Source of the DNA: Methylobacter sp. BlB1
Lineage (GTDB): Bacteria > Pseudomonadota > Gammaproteobacteria > Methylococcales > Methylomonadaceae
Reading direction: 5' to 3'
Assembly (NCBI RefSeq): GCF_015476545.1
Contig: NZ_JADMKV010000006.1
Coordinates: forward strand, 41,079 to 105,078
Length of the DNA: 64,000 bases
Below the pieces are notes generated by a model, which was not told where the DNA came from, did no database searches, and worked only from the letters and a program-made list of their open reading frames with translations. Below are positions 28,353 through 37,796 of the stretch, one piece after another (the first letter of the stretch is position 1; each line of letters starts with the position of its first letter). The translations under genes were made by a program, and so were the position numbers.

Positions 28353-29375
28353 ATGAAATACATTCTTAACCTGATCTTGACTTTATCGCTGGCCGGCTGC
28401 GGAAACGCGCCTGGCGAGCTTGAACTGGAAGGACTGGCTCAGGGCACCAGCTATCATATCAAGTTCGTCCCGGCCGAAAATACTGATGCCAGCGCAGTGC
28501 ATCGAGAAATCGATGCACTGCTGGCGAAAATCGACCTGCAGCTTTCCAACTATCGGGATGACTCGGAAGCATCCCGTTTCAATCAGCAGCAAGGCACTGA
28601 CTGGGTGACGGTTTCGCCGGCGCTGCCGGAATTGGTCAGCATTGCCCAAGTGGTGCATGGCAAATCTCACGGTTGCTATGACCTGACCGTCAAACCGTTG
28701 CTGGAAGCTTGGGGTTTTTTCAAGCACGAGGAGCGCATGCCCAGTGATGAGGAAATTATCGCCGCTAAAAACAAAGTCGGCCTGGATAAGATCGAAGCCG
28801 ACAGCAAGGGCGGACGCCTGCGCAAAAAAGACGGCGCCATGCAGATCGATTTCTCCTCCATTGGCCAGGGCTATTCAGTTGGTCAAGTGGCGACCCTGCT
28901 GGAAAGCCGCGGCATCACTAATTACCTGCTGGAAATTGGCGGTGAAATGAAAGTACGCGGCAAGAAAGCCGATGGCTCTCATTGGCGTGTGGCGATAGAA
29001 AAACCGGTGCCCGGAGGACGGCATGAGCTGCAACGCATTATCGAAGTACCGACTGACCGCGCTATGGCTATCATGACTTCAGGCAGCTACCGCAATTTCT
29101 TTGAGAGCGACGGCAAAGTCTATTCCCACATTGTCTCCCCTTCGACCGGCAAGCCTGTTGATCATCATCTCCTATCGGTAAGCGTGCTGCACGACGACCC
29201 CACCTGGGCCGATGCCTGGTCCACGGCGCTGTTATGCCTGGGTGAAAAAGAAGGGCCTCAGCTGGCCGCGGCGGAAGGTTTGAAAGCGTTCTTCATTTAT
29301 GGCGAAAATGGCAATTTAAAGGAAATCACCAGTCCTGCCCTCAGCCAAGAGCACTTCGTTAATTTACCGAAGTAG
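28353..29375 (+). CDS. apbE: FAD:protein FMN transferase
   Basis: A 340-residue periplasmic lipoprotein that attaches FMN from FAD to threonines of flavoproteins, for example Na+-NQR or RNF subunits. Its signal peptide ends in the lipobox LAGC (C16). ApbE hallmarks are ISNYRDDSEASRFN-like LSNYRDDSEASRFN, then DFSSIGQGYSVGQVATLL, YLLEIGGEMKVRG, AIMTSGSYRNFF and YSHIVSPSTGKPVD with the metal-site residues near the end. The ATG at 28353 is favoured over a GTG at 28344. A terminator lies 110 bases downstream. The target flavoprotein is not in this window. Confidence 0.93.
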   Translation: MKYILNLILTLSLAGCGNAPGELELEGLAQGTSYHIKFVPAENTDASAVHREIDALLAKIDLQLSNYRDDSEASRFNQQQGTDWVTVSPALPELVSIAQVVHGKSHGCYDLTVKPLLEAWGFFKHEERMPSDEEIIAAKNKVGLDKIEADSKGGRLRKKDGAMQIDFSSIGQGYSVGQVATLLESRGITNYLLEIGGEMKVRGKKADGSHWRVAIEKPVPGGRHELQRIIEVPTDRAMAIMTSGSYRNFFESDGKVYSHIVSPSTGKPVDHHLLSVSVLHDDPTWADAWSTALLCLGEKEGPQLAAAEGLKAFFIYGENGNLKEITSPALSQEHFVNLPK

Positions 29376-29485
29376 CCGGGCACCTGCCTGTTGAAGCACT
29401 ATCAATATCCCTGGAGTTTATGCGTTGACGGCTGCTGCGCTTGTGCGTGAAGGTGGGCTCTGAAGAATTTATTTTCCCGAATAAT

Positions 29486-29518
29486 AAAAAAAACCCGCCT
29501 TAACAGCGGGTTTTTTTA
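29486..29518. terminator. Bidirectional terminator between apbE and ompA-like gene
   Basis: CCCGC and GCGGG stem (A-T flanked), loop of seven bases, flanked by A-run on one side and T-run on the other. This fits termination of both convergent transcripts. Confidence 0.9.
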
Positions 29519-29559
29519 TTACATGAAAGACAACTAAACTTTCGAATTCAAGACTTTAT

Positions 29560-30732
29560 TTAATCGCCGATCCAGATTAACTCAACGCGACGGTTCTGAG
29601 CTTTGCCTTCTTCTGTGCTGTTGTCAGCCACAGGGAAGTCTTCGCCGTAACCTTTAGCATATAATTTGTTGGTCACACCTTTGCTCTTGAGATATTTGGC
29701 AACCGCTTGCGAGCGTTTCTGCGACAGTTTCATGTTATAAGCACTGGTTCCTTCGCTGCTGGTATGACCTTGTACTTCAATGTCTTTTTTATCTGACGTG
29801 GCAATCAGATTCGCAGCGACGCCATCCAGAACAGTTTTCGCATTTTCGGTCAACTGGGCTGAGTTGTGCTCGAAGTTTACGCCTTTCAGTTCGATACTCA
29901 TTGGACAGCCATTGAAATCAATTTTGCTGCCTTTCATCGTATCAGGACATTTGTCCTGGCAATTGTTGACGCCGTCGCCATCGGAATCCTGGGTCGAACA
30001 ATCTGGAACTGCCGCAACCGGCGGAGCCACAGGTATTTCTGATTTCACTGCAGATCTCGGCTTGGCGCCAAACGGCATGACGAAACCAACATTAACTGTC
30101 ATGTCATGGTACTCGTCGGTGCCGGGAAGCAAATGCGCATTGAAATTGTTGTTGTAACGGTAGCGCACATCGCTGCGGATCAAGAAGTTGTCGTGCAGTT
30201 CATAGGTAAAACCGACACCCGTCTCGCCAGTAATGGATGCACCGCTATCGCCTAGAACGCTGGTGTTCATGCCGCCTAAACCAACCACTGCATAAGGCGA
30301 GAATTTATCGCGGAAGAAATAATATTGAAGATCAGCTGAGCCGCCGGTCAGATCCCAACGTCCGCCTTGTCCAGTCGTAGGATTGGAATAACCGCCAAAG
30401 CCCTGATAAAAGCCTCTCAGCTCGATGTTAAAATGTTCATTCAACATTTTGCCGAAGCCCATACCGCCGCCCCAGCCATCTTTCGCAGCTCGATCACCGC
30501 CGGTTTTGATAAAAGTACCGAAAGGCGCAATATACCAGCGTTTATCAACGGTAGAGTCGTAATCTTGAGTATCATCGGCCTGCGCAACCGATACAATGCT
30601 CATGCCTGATAATGCAAGCGCAAGTAAACGTGTTTTTATCTTACCATTTTTATTTGCAATTCCAGCGTCAGTTTTAACGCTCAACTCATGCATTTGCGCC
30701 GTTTGTTTTTTATTTTCATCTTGTGTTTGCAT
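29560..30732 (-). CDS. OmpA-family outer-membrane protein with TSP3 linker
   Basis: A 390-residue outer-membrane protein. The ATG at 30732 is supported by AAGGA eight bases upstream, yet the Sec signal core begins only near residue 35 (TRLLALALSG, cleavage after VAQA at 52). The n-region is therefore about 34 residues, unusually long. An OmpA beta-barrel (about 55-215) follows, then a calcium-binding thrombospondin type 3 linker CSTQDSDGDGVNNCQDKCPDT, then a C-terminal OmpA peptidoglycan-binding domain (VQGHTSSEGTSAYNMKLSQK and FPVADNSTEEGKAQNRRVE). It anchors the outer membrane to the wall. Confidence 0.93.
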   Translation of the reverse strand: MQTQDENKKQTAQMHELSVKTDAGIANKNGKIKTRLLALALSGMSIVSVAQADDTQDYDSTVDKRWYIAPFGTFIKTGGDRAAKDGWGGGMGFGKMLNEHFNIELRGFYQGFGGYSNPTTGQGGRWDLTGGSADLQYYFFRDKFSPYAVVGLGGMNTSVLGDSGASITGETGVGFTYELHDNFLIRSDVRYRYNNNFNAHLLPGTDEYHDMTVNVGFVMPFGAKPRSAVKSEIPVAPPVAAVPDCSTQDSDGDGVNNCQDKCPDTMKGSKIDFNGCPMSIELKGVNFEHNSAQLTENAKTVLDGVAANLIATSDKKDIEVQGHTSSEGTSAYNMKLSQKRSQAVAKYLKSKGVTNKLYAKGYGEDFPVADNSTEEGKAQNRRVELIWIGD

Positions 30733-31034
30733 AGACTTAATCCTTAAATGTTGATTTGCGTTTGCACGTTAATTTCTATTCGGCTAGCACTGCTCCAAAT
30801 GCCGATGCTCGACCAGTAGTTCTTCCTGTGGGATAGTATAACCGTTGTTTAAAAATAATAAAGTGTAGTTTAAGCGCAACAGCCAAAAAATTACGCAAAA
30901 GAACACATAAACTGTGTTGCAAAAATACGACACAATGCAAAAATAAAACTTATTTGATTAATTTATGCATGCAATTCCAAGACTTATAATTGAGGATTGG
31001 AATTAGAAATATTATTGGGTATGCAAACTGAAAA
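30733..31034. other. AT-rich spacer upstream of the ompA-like gene
   Basis: No gene seen. On the minus strand a TATACT -10-like hexamer lies at 30835-30840, without a convincing -35 partner, so a promoter here is plausible but unproven. Confidence 0.4.
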
Positions 31035-32981
31035 TCATCCTCTTACCAAGGCCAGATACTCTTCTTCACTGATCACGCGGACGCCTTTCTGCATAGCCGC
31101 GTTGACTTTTGAAGCGCCCACCTCGGAGCCTGTCACCAGATAATCGGTTTTTCCTGTGACTGAATCCGCAACTTTGGCGCCCAGGCGCTTGGCCTCTTTT
31201 TTCATATCGTCGCGCTTGCCATGCTGCATCGTGCCGGTAAAAACGATTGTCTTGCCTGCAACCGGACTACTTGTCTGCGACTGCTCCCTTATCAAAGCGG
31301 TACGGATCAGATTGAAGCCTAATTGATAAATCTGCATAAAGTCATGCTCGACTTTTTTAAGAGACTCGACCACCGCTACGGCGGTTTTTTCCGCGAAGCC
31401 TTCAATAGCGGTGATATCCTCAACCGTTAATTTGAAGATATCCGTCAGATGGTAATGCTGCAGCAGCCGCTCACAATTGCCCAGCCCCATTCTGTAGATG
31501 CCGAATGCTCCCAGGAAACGCCAGTCTTCTATCGCTTCGGTTCGGCTGCGCTGCAATTGATCCAATAAGTTCTGAGCGGTTTTCTCTCCGAATCCCATGC
31601 TCTGCAGTTGATCTGAATTCAATCGATAAATCGCATGCACCGAGTTAATCCCTGCGGCATGCAGTTTCTCGATCGTTTTGAGGCCGAATCCGTCGACATT
31701 GGCCAAGGTCCTGAAAAAATGCTCAATCGTATTTTCAATTTGTGCAGGGCATTGCGTCGTGTTCAAACAATACAGATAATCGCTGTCCCAGACCAGTTCG
31801 CTGCCGCAACTGGGGCATTTATCGGGAATTTGCGGGGATTGCGGCGTAATGACGCGTTCAATTTTGGGTATAACGAGGCCGCTACGGGTCAGCTCAATGA
31901 CAGTGCCCGGGCCTATGCCTTGAGCCTTGACCATTCCATAATGGTGAGCGGTTGCTCTGGAAATCATGGCGCCGCTGAGCCTTGTAGGCTCCAGTTCAGC
32001 AACCGGATTGACACGCCCTGAACGCGAAGTTTGCGGCGTAACCTCTAATACTTTGACAATAGCTGTCTCGATATTGTTTTTATAGGCAATCTGCCAGCGA
32101 TGATGATGCCGTGTTGCGCCCATATGCCTTTTTACTGCATCATGCGTTACCTCAAAAATAACGCCATCGACATCATAATCAACCAGATAATGGACTTTTT
32201 CGACAATATCATGGAAATTTGTCCGAATTTCCGTAGCAGATCCATACCAGTCGGGCAGTTGTGAAAACGGATAAAAGACCGCTGCGTGATTCTGTATGGC
32301 TTCCAGAGCATGCGGCTCCAGCTCTTTTTCCCGGATGATGCTGGCCTGGAAGTTACGGGCATTTTCGAAATAATCAGCCAGGTAGGTATTGAAATAGGCC
32401 TGGCCTACAACAATTTCACCTGCTCCCTGTCCTCTTTTGCCGTTGCCGCCAACGATCAGCCCGCGTTCAAAAACCCGGCTGATATCAGTGCCTTTACGCC
32501 CATCACCACGCGTGTACAAGATTTTGCCGTCATCATAAGCTGCATAACCATCCAGTTTTGGAGTAGCTCTGAAAATCAATGAGAAAGGATCGACATTGAT
32601 TTCTTCAGCAGCCTTCTCAATGCGTGTCAGCCATCGGTTAATCTCTTCCTGACTGTAGGCTTTGTCAGTGGACAACATTCTCTCTGGCAAAGTGACCGTC
32701 TTGCCGACAAAAGCTTTTTCCGGCTCGACCGCTTCCAGATAAGGATGATGCGGATGCCGGTGCTGCAGCTCGGCCAGAAAAACCGAATCATAAATATAAT
32801 CAGAAATGATTGGCTCGCCGCCGCGATATAACGCATTGCAGATTTTCAAAAATTCAAGCAGTTGCTCATCCGTAAGCTGGCTGGCATCGGCCTGCGCGGC
32901 GGTCTGCTCGATAAATTCGAGTGACAGCACTTTATCCAAATCCGCTTCATGCAGGATTTTTAGTTGTTCACTGTTAAGCAT
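31035..32981 (-). CDS. ligA: Divergent NAD-dependent DNA ligase LigA
   Basis: A 648-residue protein with the whole LigA architecture: N-terminal Ia helix pair, adenylation domain with PKLDG (K142) and TRGDG, an OB domain with RSGRVNPVAELEP, four-cysteine zinc finger (CPSCGSELV and CLNTTQCPAQ), HhH segment and C-terminal BRCT (GKTIVFTGTMQ, GAKVADSVTGKTDYLVTG). Its place next to zipA and smc is canonical. Aligned by eye with E. coli LigA, E113 becomes T140, K290 of DGVVIKV becomes E (DGVIFEV), GED becomes GTD, and GRTG becomes SRSG. The acceptor lysine and RGDG remain. Whether it is an active ligase is uncertain. Confidence 0.82.
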   Translation of the reverse strand: MLNSEQLKILHEADLDKVLSLEFIEQTAAQADASQLTDEQLLEFLKICNALYRGGEPIISDYIYDSVFLAELQHRHPHHPYLEAVEPEKAFVGKTVTLPERMLSTDKAYSQEEINRWLTRIEKAAEEINVDPFSLIFRATPKLDGYAAYDDGKILYTRGDGRKGTDISRVFERGLIVGGNGKRGQGAGEIVVGQAYFNTYLADYFENARNFQASIIREKELEPHALEAIQNHAAVFYPFSQLPDWYGSATEIRTNFHDIVEKVHYLVDYDVDGVIFEVTHDAVKRHMGATRHHHRWQIAYKNNIETAIVKVLEVTPQTSRSGRVNPVAELEPTRLSGAMISRATAHHYGMVKAQGIGPGTVIELTRSGLVIPKIERVITPQSPQIPDKCPSCGSELVWDSDYLYCLNTTQCPAQIENTIEHFFRTLANVDGFGLKTIEKLHAAGINSVHAIYRLNSDQLQSMGFGEKTAQNLLDQLQRSRTEAIEDWRFLGAFGIYRMGLGNCERLLQHYHLTDIFKLTVEDITAIEGFAEKTAVAVVESLKKVEHDFMQIYQLGFNLIRTALIREQSQTSSPVAGKTIVFTGTMQHGKRDDMKKEAKRLGAKVADSVTGKTDYLVTGSEVGASKVNAAMQKGVRVISEEEYLALVRG

Positions 32982-32987
32982 CGGCGC

Positions 32988-33677
32988 TTACAAACTCTGC
33001 CGAATCATTTGAATTGTAGCTTCGGTCAAAGGCTGTCTTTGATGATCCCGGATCACGCCATTCAATTCCGCCGCCAATAACTGAATTGTTTGCACATAAT
33101 CGTCAAAAACAGCCTGCGCATTATCTACCGCTTCAGGCTGCATAAAAAACACGATGCCCGGCGTGTAGAATGTGTCCAGATTCTTGGACGGGAAAGTGCC
33201 TGATTCAACCATGCTGGCGACGCCAAAATCGACCAGCCGGTTAGCATCCAGGCGTTCAAAAATTTTCAGACTGCCGTATTCAAGGCCGACCATTTCAAGC
33301 GCATTCACCAGATCAACGCCGTTGAAGCCCTCCTCGTCTCTGGCGATCAGGCTGAACTGGATGATCTTGGGCGCGACAAAGCGGGACTGAGGTTCGCCAT
33401 AGTCTTCGTCATCCGACTCATAATAATCGTCATCAATTTCGTATTGCGCTGATTTTGCCGCATGAGCGCCGCGTTTATCGGAAGATGCAATATCAAAGTC
33501 GTCATCATCCTCTTGGAATGCCAGCGCTTCATCAGCGCCTTTCAAGATATCTTCACCCTCATACCCCTCCATGTCATGCTGCGCTTTTCTGTTTCTGATG
33601 TAAGCCCACAGCAACATGCCGATTATGACGAGCAACCCGGTTGCAATAATTACAATTCTCAATATTTCTTTATCCAT
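32988..33677 (-). CDS. zipA: Cell division protein ZipA
   Basis: A 229-residue inner-membrane protein that tethers FtsZ to the membrane at mid-cell. One N-terminal helix (residues 7-26) is followed by an acidic, low-complexity linker (DDDDFDIA and YYESDDEDYGEP). The C-terminal FtsZ-binding domain starts near residue 100 (IQFSLIARDEEGFNGVDLV) and includes FPSKNLDTFYTPGIVFFMQ. The linker is shorter than in E. coli ZipA. It lies directly between smc and ligA, the standard gammaproteobacterial order, and overlaps smc by one base. Confidence 0.93.
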   Translation of the reverse strand: MDKEILRIVIIATGLLVIIGMLLWAYIRNRKAQHDMEGYEGEDILKGADEALAFQEDDDDFDIASSDKRGAHAAKSAQYEIDDDYYESDDEDYGEPQSRFVAPKIIQFSLIARDEEGFNGVDLVNALEMVGLEYGSLKIFERLDANRLVDFGVASMVESGTFPSKNLDTFYTPGIVFFMQPEAVDNAQAVFDDYVQTIQLLAAELNGVIRDHQRQPLTEATIQMIRQSL

Positions 33678-36600
33678 TAGTTTTCCGCCAAACTCACTGC
33701 TTCTTCAATATCAACCGCGACCATCCGGGAGACACCCGGCTCTTTCATAGTAACACCTGCCAACTGTTTTGCAATTTCCATCGTGGCCTTGTTATGGGAA
33801 ATATATAAAAACTGAACAGATGCCGACATTTCTTCAACCATTCGTGAAAATCTTCCGACATTGGCATCATCCAAAGGCGCATCCACCTCATCCAGCAAAC
33901 AGAAAGGCGCCGGATTGAGCTCAAAGATCGAAAACACCAGCGCTACCGCTGTCAATGCTTTCTCGCCGCCTGACAGCAAATGAATGGAACTGTTCTTTTT
34001 GCCGGGAGGCCGAGCAATGATATTGACGCCGGTCTCCAGCAAATCCTGCTCAGTCAGTTCCAGATAGGCCTGGCCGCCTCCGAACAACTTAGGGAATTTT
34101 TCCTGCAAGCCGTTGTTGATTTTATCGAAAGTTTCCTTAAAACGCAGTCGGCTTTCCTTGTCAATTTTACTGATTGCCTGCTCCAGCGTTTGCAGAGCCT
34201 CCATCAGATCCGCATGCTGCTCATTAAGAAAATTCATGCGTTCCGACTGCGATTTGTATTCTTCTATGGCCGTCAGGTTAATCGTGCCCAAGCGCTCAAT
34301 TTGAGCCGATAAATCATCGACTTTTCTTTTCCAGCTTTGCTCTTCGGCCTGCTCGGACAGATTTTTCAGCACCTGCTCGGCATCGGCATCGATTTCCTTG
34401 AGCTGTTCATTGACTGTCTGCTGACGGACCTTGCTTTCCTGCAGTTCAAAGCGGATTTTATCAAGCGCCTCCTTTTGCATGTCCAGCGCTCTTTGGGCTC
34501 GAACCTGCTCTTCCGATAATTGCGCAATCACCGATTCGATTTCTTCCTGGGCCTGACGCTGCGTTTTAAGATCTGCCTCCAGCTTGTCCTTATTTAAATA
34601 GAGCTGTTCCAGTCGCTTTTTCTCTTCATCCAGCGGCGCCAGAGTCTGCTGTAACTTTCTCTCCAGCTCGGCGATGCGCGCAACCGATTGCTGATGCTGC
34701 ATCTGCAGTCGCTCAATCTGCCTGGCAGTCAGGCTTTCCGAAGACTTTAACGATTCAACCTGCGCCCTGATACTGTAGACCTGCTGCCGGGCTTCATGGA
34801 CAGACTGTTCGGCGTCATGTTGCCGCGATTGTAGCTCCTGATTCAGCAAATCCAGGCTTTGCCTTTTCTGTTCCAGCTCTGCCAGAGCCTGTTCGGCTTC
34901 TTCCTGCAGTAAGCGGGACTCTGCGATCAGCGCGGCGTTTTCGGTATTTTCATGGACAATATCTTCTATTTCGCTGCTGATTTGGGCGAGCCTGCGTTGC
35001 TGATGTTCCCAGCGTGCAGAATAGGCGCTGAATTCGGCATTTTTAAGCGATAGCTCCGAACCGAGACTGCTGTCCTGACGTTGCATCGCTTCACGATTGA
35101 CTTCCGCTTCTTTCAAGCTCGCCTCAGTCGCTTCCAGCTGATCTTCGAAATCTGCGATTTCAAACTGCAGCGACTCCTGCCGCTGTTTCAACAGACGCAA
35201 CTCTTTCTCGCGCTGCAACACGCCGGCTTTGCTGTCCTTGGTACGGATGATTTTCAGCCAGCCCGGACCGAACCAGGTCCCGTCTGGCGCAATGACCGAC
35301 TCATGAGGTTTGATCTCGGCTGACAAGTTTCTTGCCGCTTCGAGCGTATCGGCACAGTAAACCCCGGACAGCAGATCGCTTAAGTCCCACGGCGCCCTCA
35401 CTTTATCGACCAACCGTACAAATGGCGCGCCTGCTTCAGCCGGTTTTCTGCGGCCCGTTTCGACAAGTGTCAACGATTCGTTTGCCAAATGCGGCAAGCC
35501 TGGGATGATTTGATCGGCGCTGTCGATGCAGATCGCTTCCAGATAGCTGCCCAGCACGGTTTCCACGGCCGTTTCCCAGCCGGATTCCACTTCCAGGAAT
35601 TCGGCCAGACGCTGATTTTTAACCAGATTCATTTGTTCCAGCCAGGCACTCAGATTTTTATTGTCCTTGCCCATGGCGTGCTGCTGCAGCAATTCCAGCG
35701 ATGTGATCTTGCCTTTGACGCTGTGCATTTCCGAACGGCGCGCATGCAGTTCATCATGCAGGTGCTTGACCTGCTGCCGCTGCTCTCGAATTTGCTGATG
35801 AAGCTGTTCCAGCTGACTGTGCAGATCGGCGCGCTGCGATTCAATCAGCTCGATGCCGGCATCCAGCGTCTCGATATCGGTTTGCAGCTGGCTCGATGAC
35901 AGCTCATCGCGCTCACCGTGCAACTTATCGAGGCGTGTCTGCAATTGCCGGCTCTGGTTTTCCAGCTGCACGGTTTTTACACGGTGCACTTCCGCCTGTT
36001 CTTTATATTTCGCGCTTTCAGTCCGGTAGGCATCCCATTGCTGCTGCCAGGATGTTCTCTGGTGCTGCGATTCCTGCTGGAGTTGCACAACCTCGTCCTG
36101 CCTTTCCTCCGCAACAATCAGCGCTTCTTCGGCCTCTTCCAGCGCCTGTCTGATTTCTTCCAACTGCTGCATATCGGCCTGAAGCTCACTCAGCGCCTGC
36201 TCGGCCTGCTGACGCGAGCGATTGATTTCCAGCTGGGTTTCTTCATGGCTCATTTCATTGTGCTTGATCGCCTGTTCGAGACCGCTGACTTCCGCCACAA
36301 CCTGATAATATTCGCCCTGCGAACTGTTGGTATGCTGCTGCTGAACCTTGTGCTCTACTCGCTTGTCTTCCAAACTGTTATTGATATCGCGCAGCTGAAC
36401 GAACAAGCGATTATGCTCGGCCGCAATGTCCTGCAGTCTTGTTTCCAGCTGTTGCGCGGCCTGATGATAAGCATTCCAGCGCATCGCCAGCAGTTCCAGC
36501 CTGAACTGGCGTTCCTGCTTTTTGAGTTCGGTGTATTTTTCGGCTTTTTCGGCCTGCTTTTGCAGATGTTTGAGCTGTTTCTCGACTTCCTCGCGTAGAT

Positions 36601-37186
36601 CGCTCAGCCGTTCCAGATTTTCGCGCGTATGCTTCATGCGCGCTTCGGTTTCGCTACGCCGCTCCTTGTATTTGGAGATGCCGGCCGCTTCTTCGATATG
36701 CATCCTCAAATCTTCGGGCTTGGCTTCCACCATACGCGAGATCGTGCCCTGCTCGATGATGGCATAACTGCGGGAGCCCAGCCCCGTGCCCAGAAATATA
36801 TCGGTAATATCCTTGCGCCGGCAGCGCGAGCCGTTCAGCATGTACAAGGATTGACCGTCGCGGCTGACCTGGCGCTTGATGGCGATGGTGTCGTATTGCG
36901 CATACTCGCCGCCCAGCTTGCTTTCGCTGTTGTCAAAGACCAGTTCGACCGAAGCCGTGCTGACCGGTTTGCGCCCGGATGAGCCGTTAAAAATCACATC
37001 CGTCATACTGCCGCCGCGCAAATGTTTGGCCGAGCTCTCGCCCATGACCCAGCGCACCGCATCAATAATATTGGATTTACCGCAGCCATTAGGCCCGACT
37101 ATCGCCGTCAGATTGCCGTTGATCGGGATGACCGTCGGATCGACAAACGATTTGAAACCTGAAAGCTTGATTTTTTCCAGTTTCAT
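33677..37186 (-). CDS. smc: Chromosome segregation ATPase SMC
   Basis: An 1169-residue SMC protein that organises and condenses the chromosome with ScpA and ScpB. Walker A is GPNGCGKS at 31-38. A long coiled coil follows, rich in Gln/Glu, interrupted near residue 530 by the hinge (LAEFLEVESGWETAVETVLG and PDGTWFGPGWL). A second coil follows, then the C-terminal head with signature LLSGGEKALTAVAL and Walker B PFCLLDEVDAPLDD. Length is usual. It starts an apparent smc-zipA-ligA transcript and is divergent from queF, with 104 bases between them. Confidence 0.96.
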   Translation of the reverse strand: MKLEKIKLSGFKSFVDPTVIPINGNLTAIVGPNGCGKSNIIDAVRWVMGESSAKHLRGGSMTDVIFNGSSGRKPVSTASVELVFDNSESKLGGEYAQYDTIAIKRQVSRDGQSLYMLNGSRCRRKDITDIFLGTGLGSRSYAIIEQGTISRMVEAKPEDLRMHIEEAAGISKYKERRSETEARMKHTRENLERLSDLREEVEKQLKHLQKQAEKAEKYTELKKQERQFRLELLAMRWNAYHQAAQQLETRLQDIAAEHNRLFVQLRDINNSLEDKRVEHKVQQQHTNSSQGEYYQVVAEVSGLEQAIKHNEMSHEETQLEINRSRQQAEQALSELQADMQQLEEIRQALEEAEEALIVAEERQDEVVQLQQESQHQRTSWQQQWDAYRTESAKYKEQAEVHRVKTVQLENQSRQLQTRLDKLHGERDELSSSQLQTDIETLDAGIELIESQRADLHSQLEQLHQQIREQRQQVKHLHDELHARRSEMHSVKGKITSLELLQQHAMGKDNKNLSAWLEQMNLVKNQRLAEFLEVESGWETAVETVLGSYLEAICIDSADQIIPGLPHLANESLTLVETGRRKPAEAGAPFVRLVDKVRAPWDLSDLLSGVYCADTLEAARNLSAEIKPHESVIAPDGTWFGPGWLKIIRTKDSKAGVLQREKELRLLKQRQESLQFEIADFEDQLEATEASLKEAEVNREAMQRQDSSLGSELSLKNAEFSAYSARWEHQQRRLAQISSEIEDIVHENTENAALIAESRLLQEEAEQALAELEQKRQSLDLLNQELQSRQHDAEQSVHEARQQVYSIRAQVESLKSSESLTARQIERLQMQHQQSVARIAELERKLQQTLAPLDEEKKRLEQLYLNKDKLEADLKTQRQAQEEIESVIAQLSEEQVRAQRALDMQKEALDKIRFELQESKVRQQTVNEQLKEIDADAEQVLKNLSEQAEEQSWKRKVDDLSAQIERLGTINLTAIEEYKSQSERMNFLNEQHADLMEALQTLEQAISKIDKESRLRFKETFDKINNGLQEKFPKLFGGGQAYLELTEQDLLETGVNIIARPPGKKNSSIHLLSGGEKALTAVALVFSIFELNPAPFCLLDEVDAPLDDANVGRFSRMVEEMSASVQFLYISHNKATMEIAKQLAGVTMKEPGVSRMVAVDIEEAVSLAEN

Positions 37187-37290
37187 AACTGGTATGAATA
37201 TCCCTGTATTTGAATTAAAATAACCGCTTATTATTCACGATATTCAGCTGAGTTTCGACTTTTTTATTTACTTTTATCTACCAAGCAACG

Positions 37291-37680
37291 ATGACAACAC
37301 GACCCAGCAAAGACCTAGAAACTTTCGATAACCCGCAACGGGACCGCGATTATACGATACGCATTGACATTCCAGAATTCACCTGCCTGTGCCCTAAGAC
37401 CGGCCAGCCGGATTTCGCCAAGATCACGATCGAATATGTACCGGCGGCGCTATGCGTGGAATTGAAATCGCTGAAGTTATATATGTGGTCTTTCCGCGAA
37501 CAAGGCGCTTTTCATGAAGCCGTCACCAACGAAATCCTGAATGACATCGTCAGAGCCATATCGCCCAATTTCATGCGCATCCGCGCCGAATTCAACGTCC
37601 GGGGCGGCATTTATACGACCGTCGTCGTAGAGCATAGAAACAGAGACTGGCGCGCGCCGGAACTGGTCCATCTGCCTTAA
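37291..37680 (+). CDS. queF: preQ0 reductase, QueF type I
   Basis: A 129-residue enzyme reducing 7-cyano-7-deazaguanine to preQ1 with NADPH, in queuosine synthesis. It is the short (type I, YkvM-like) form. The catalytic cysteine is in [12 protein letters not shown] (C34, with D41 seven residues later, as in the Cys55/Asp62 pair of the Bacillus enzyme), and the NADPH-binding segment is [14 protein letters not shown]. The final [15 protein letters not shown] strand is typical. It is divergent from smc and followed by a perfect inverted repeat. Confidence 0.93.
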   Translation: MTTRPSKDLETFDNPQRDRDYTIRIDIPEFTCLCPKTGQPDFAKITIEYVPAALCVELKSLKLYMWSFREQGAFHEAVTNEILNDIVRAISPNFMRIRAEFNVRGGIYTTVVVEHRNRDWRAPELVHLP

Positions 37681-37701
37681 TCGGAAGAATCTGATTACAC
37701 T

Positions 37702-37743
37702 AGCGATATTGCCGTCGCTTTATGATGCGTCGGCAATATCGCT
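37702..37743. repeat. Perfect 13-base inverted repeat between queF and psd
   Basis: AGCGATATTGCCG and CGGCAATATCGCT are exact complements around a 16-base spacer, 21 bases after the queF stop. There is no T-run, so it may work as an mRNA 3' stabiliser or be a repeat-element remnant. Confidence 0.6.
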
Positions 37744-37796
37744 CCGGAAATGACTGACAAAGCGCAATAAGCCGCAAAATATCTGACACTACCTTC

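Noticed and set aside
30835-30840. TATACT -10 element for the ompA-like gene
   Set aside because: No acceptable -35 hexamer at 16-18 bases, so not listed as a promoter.
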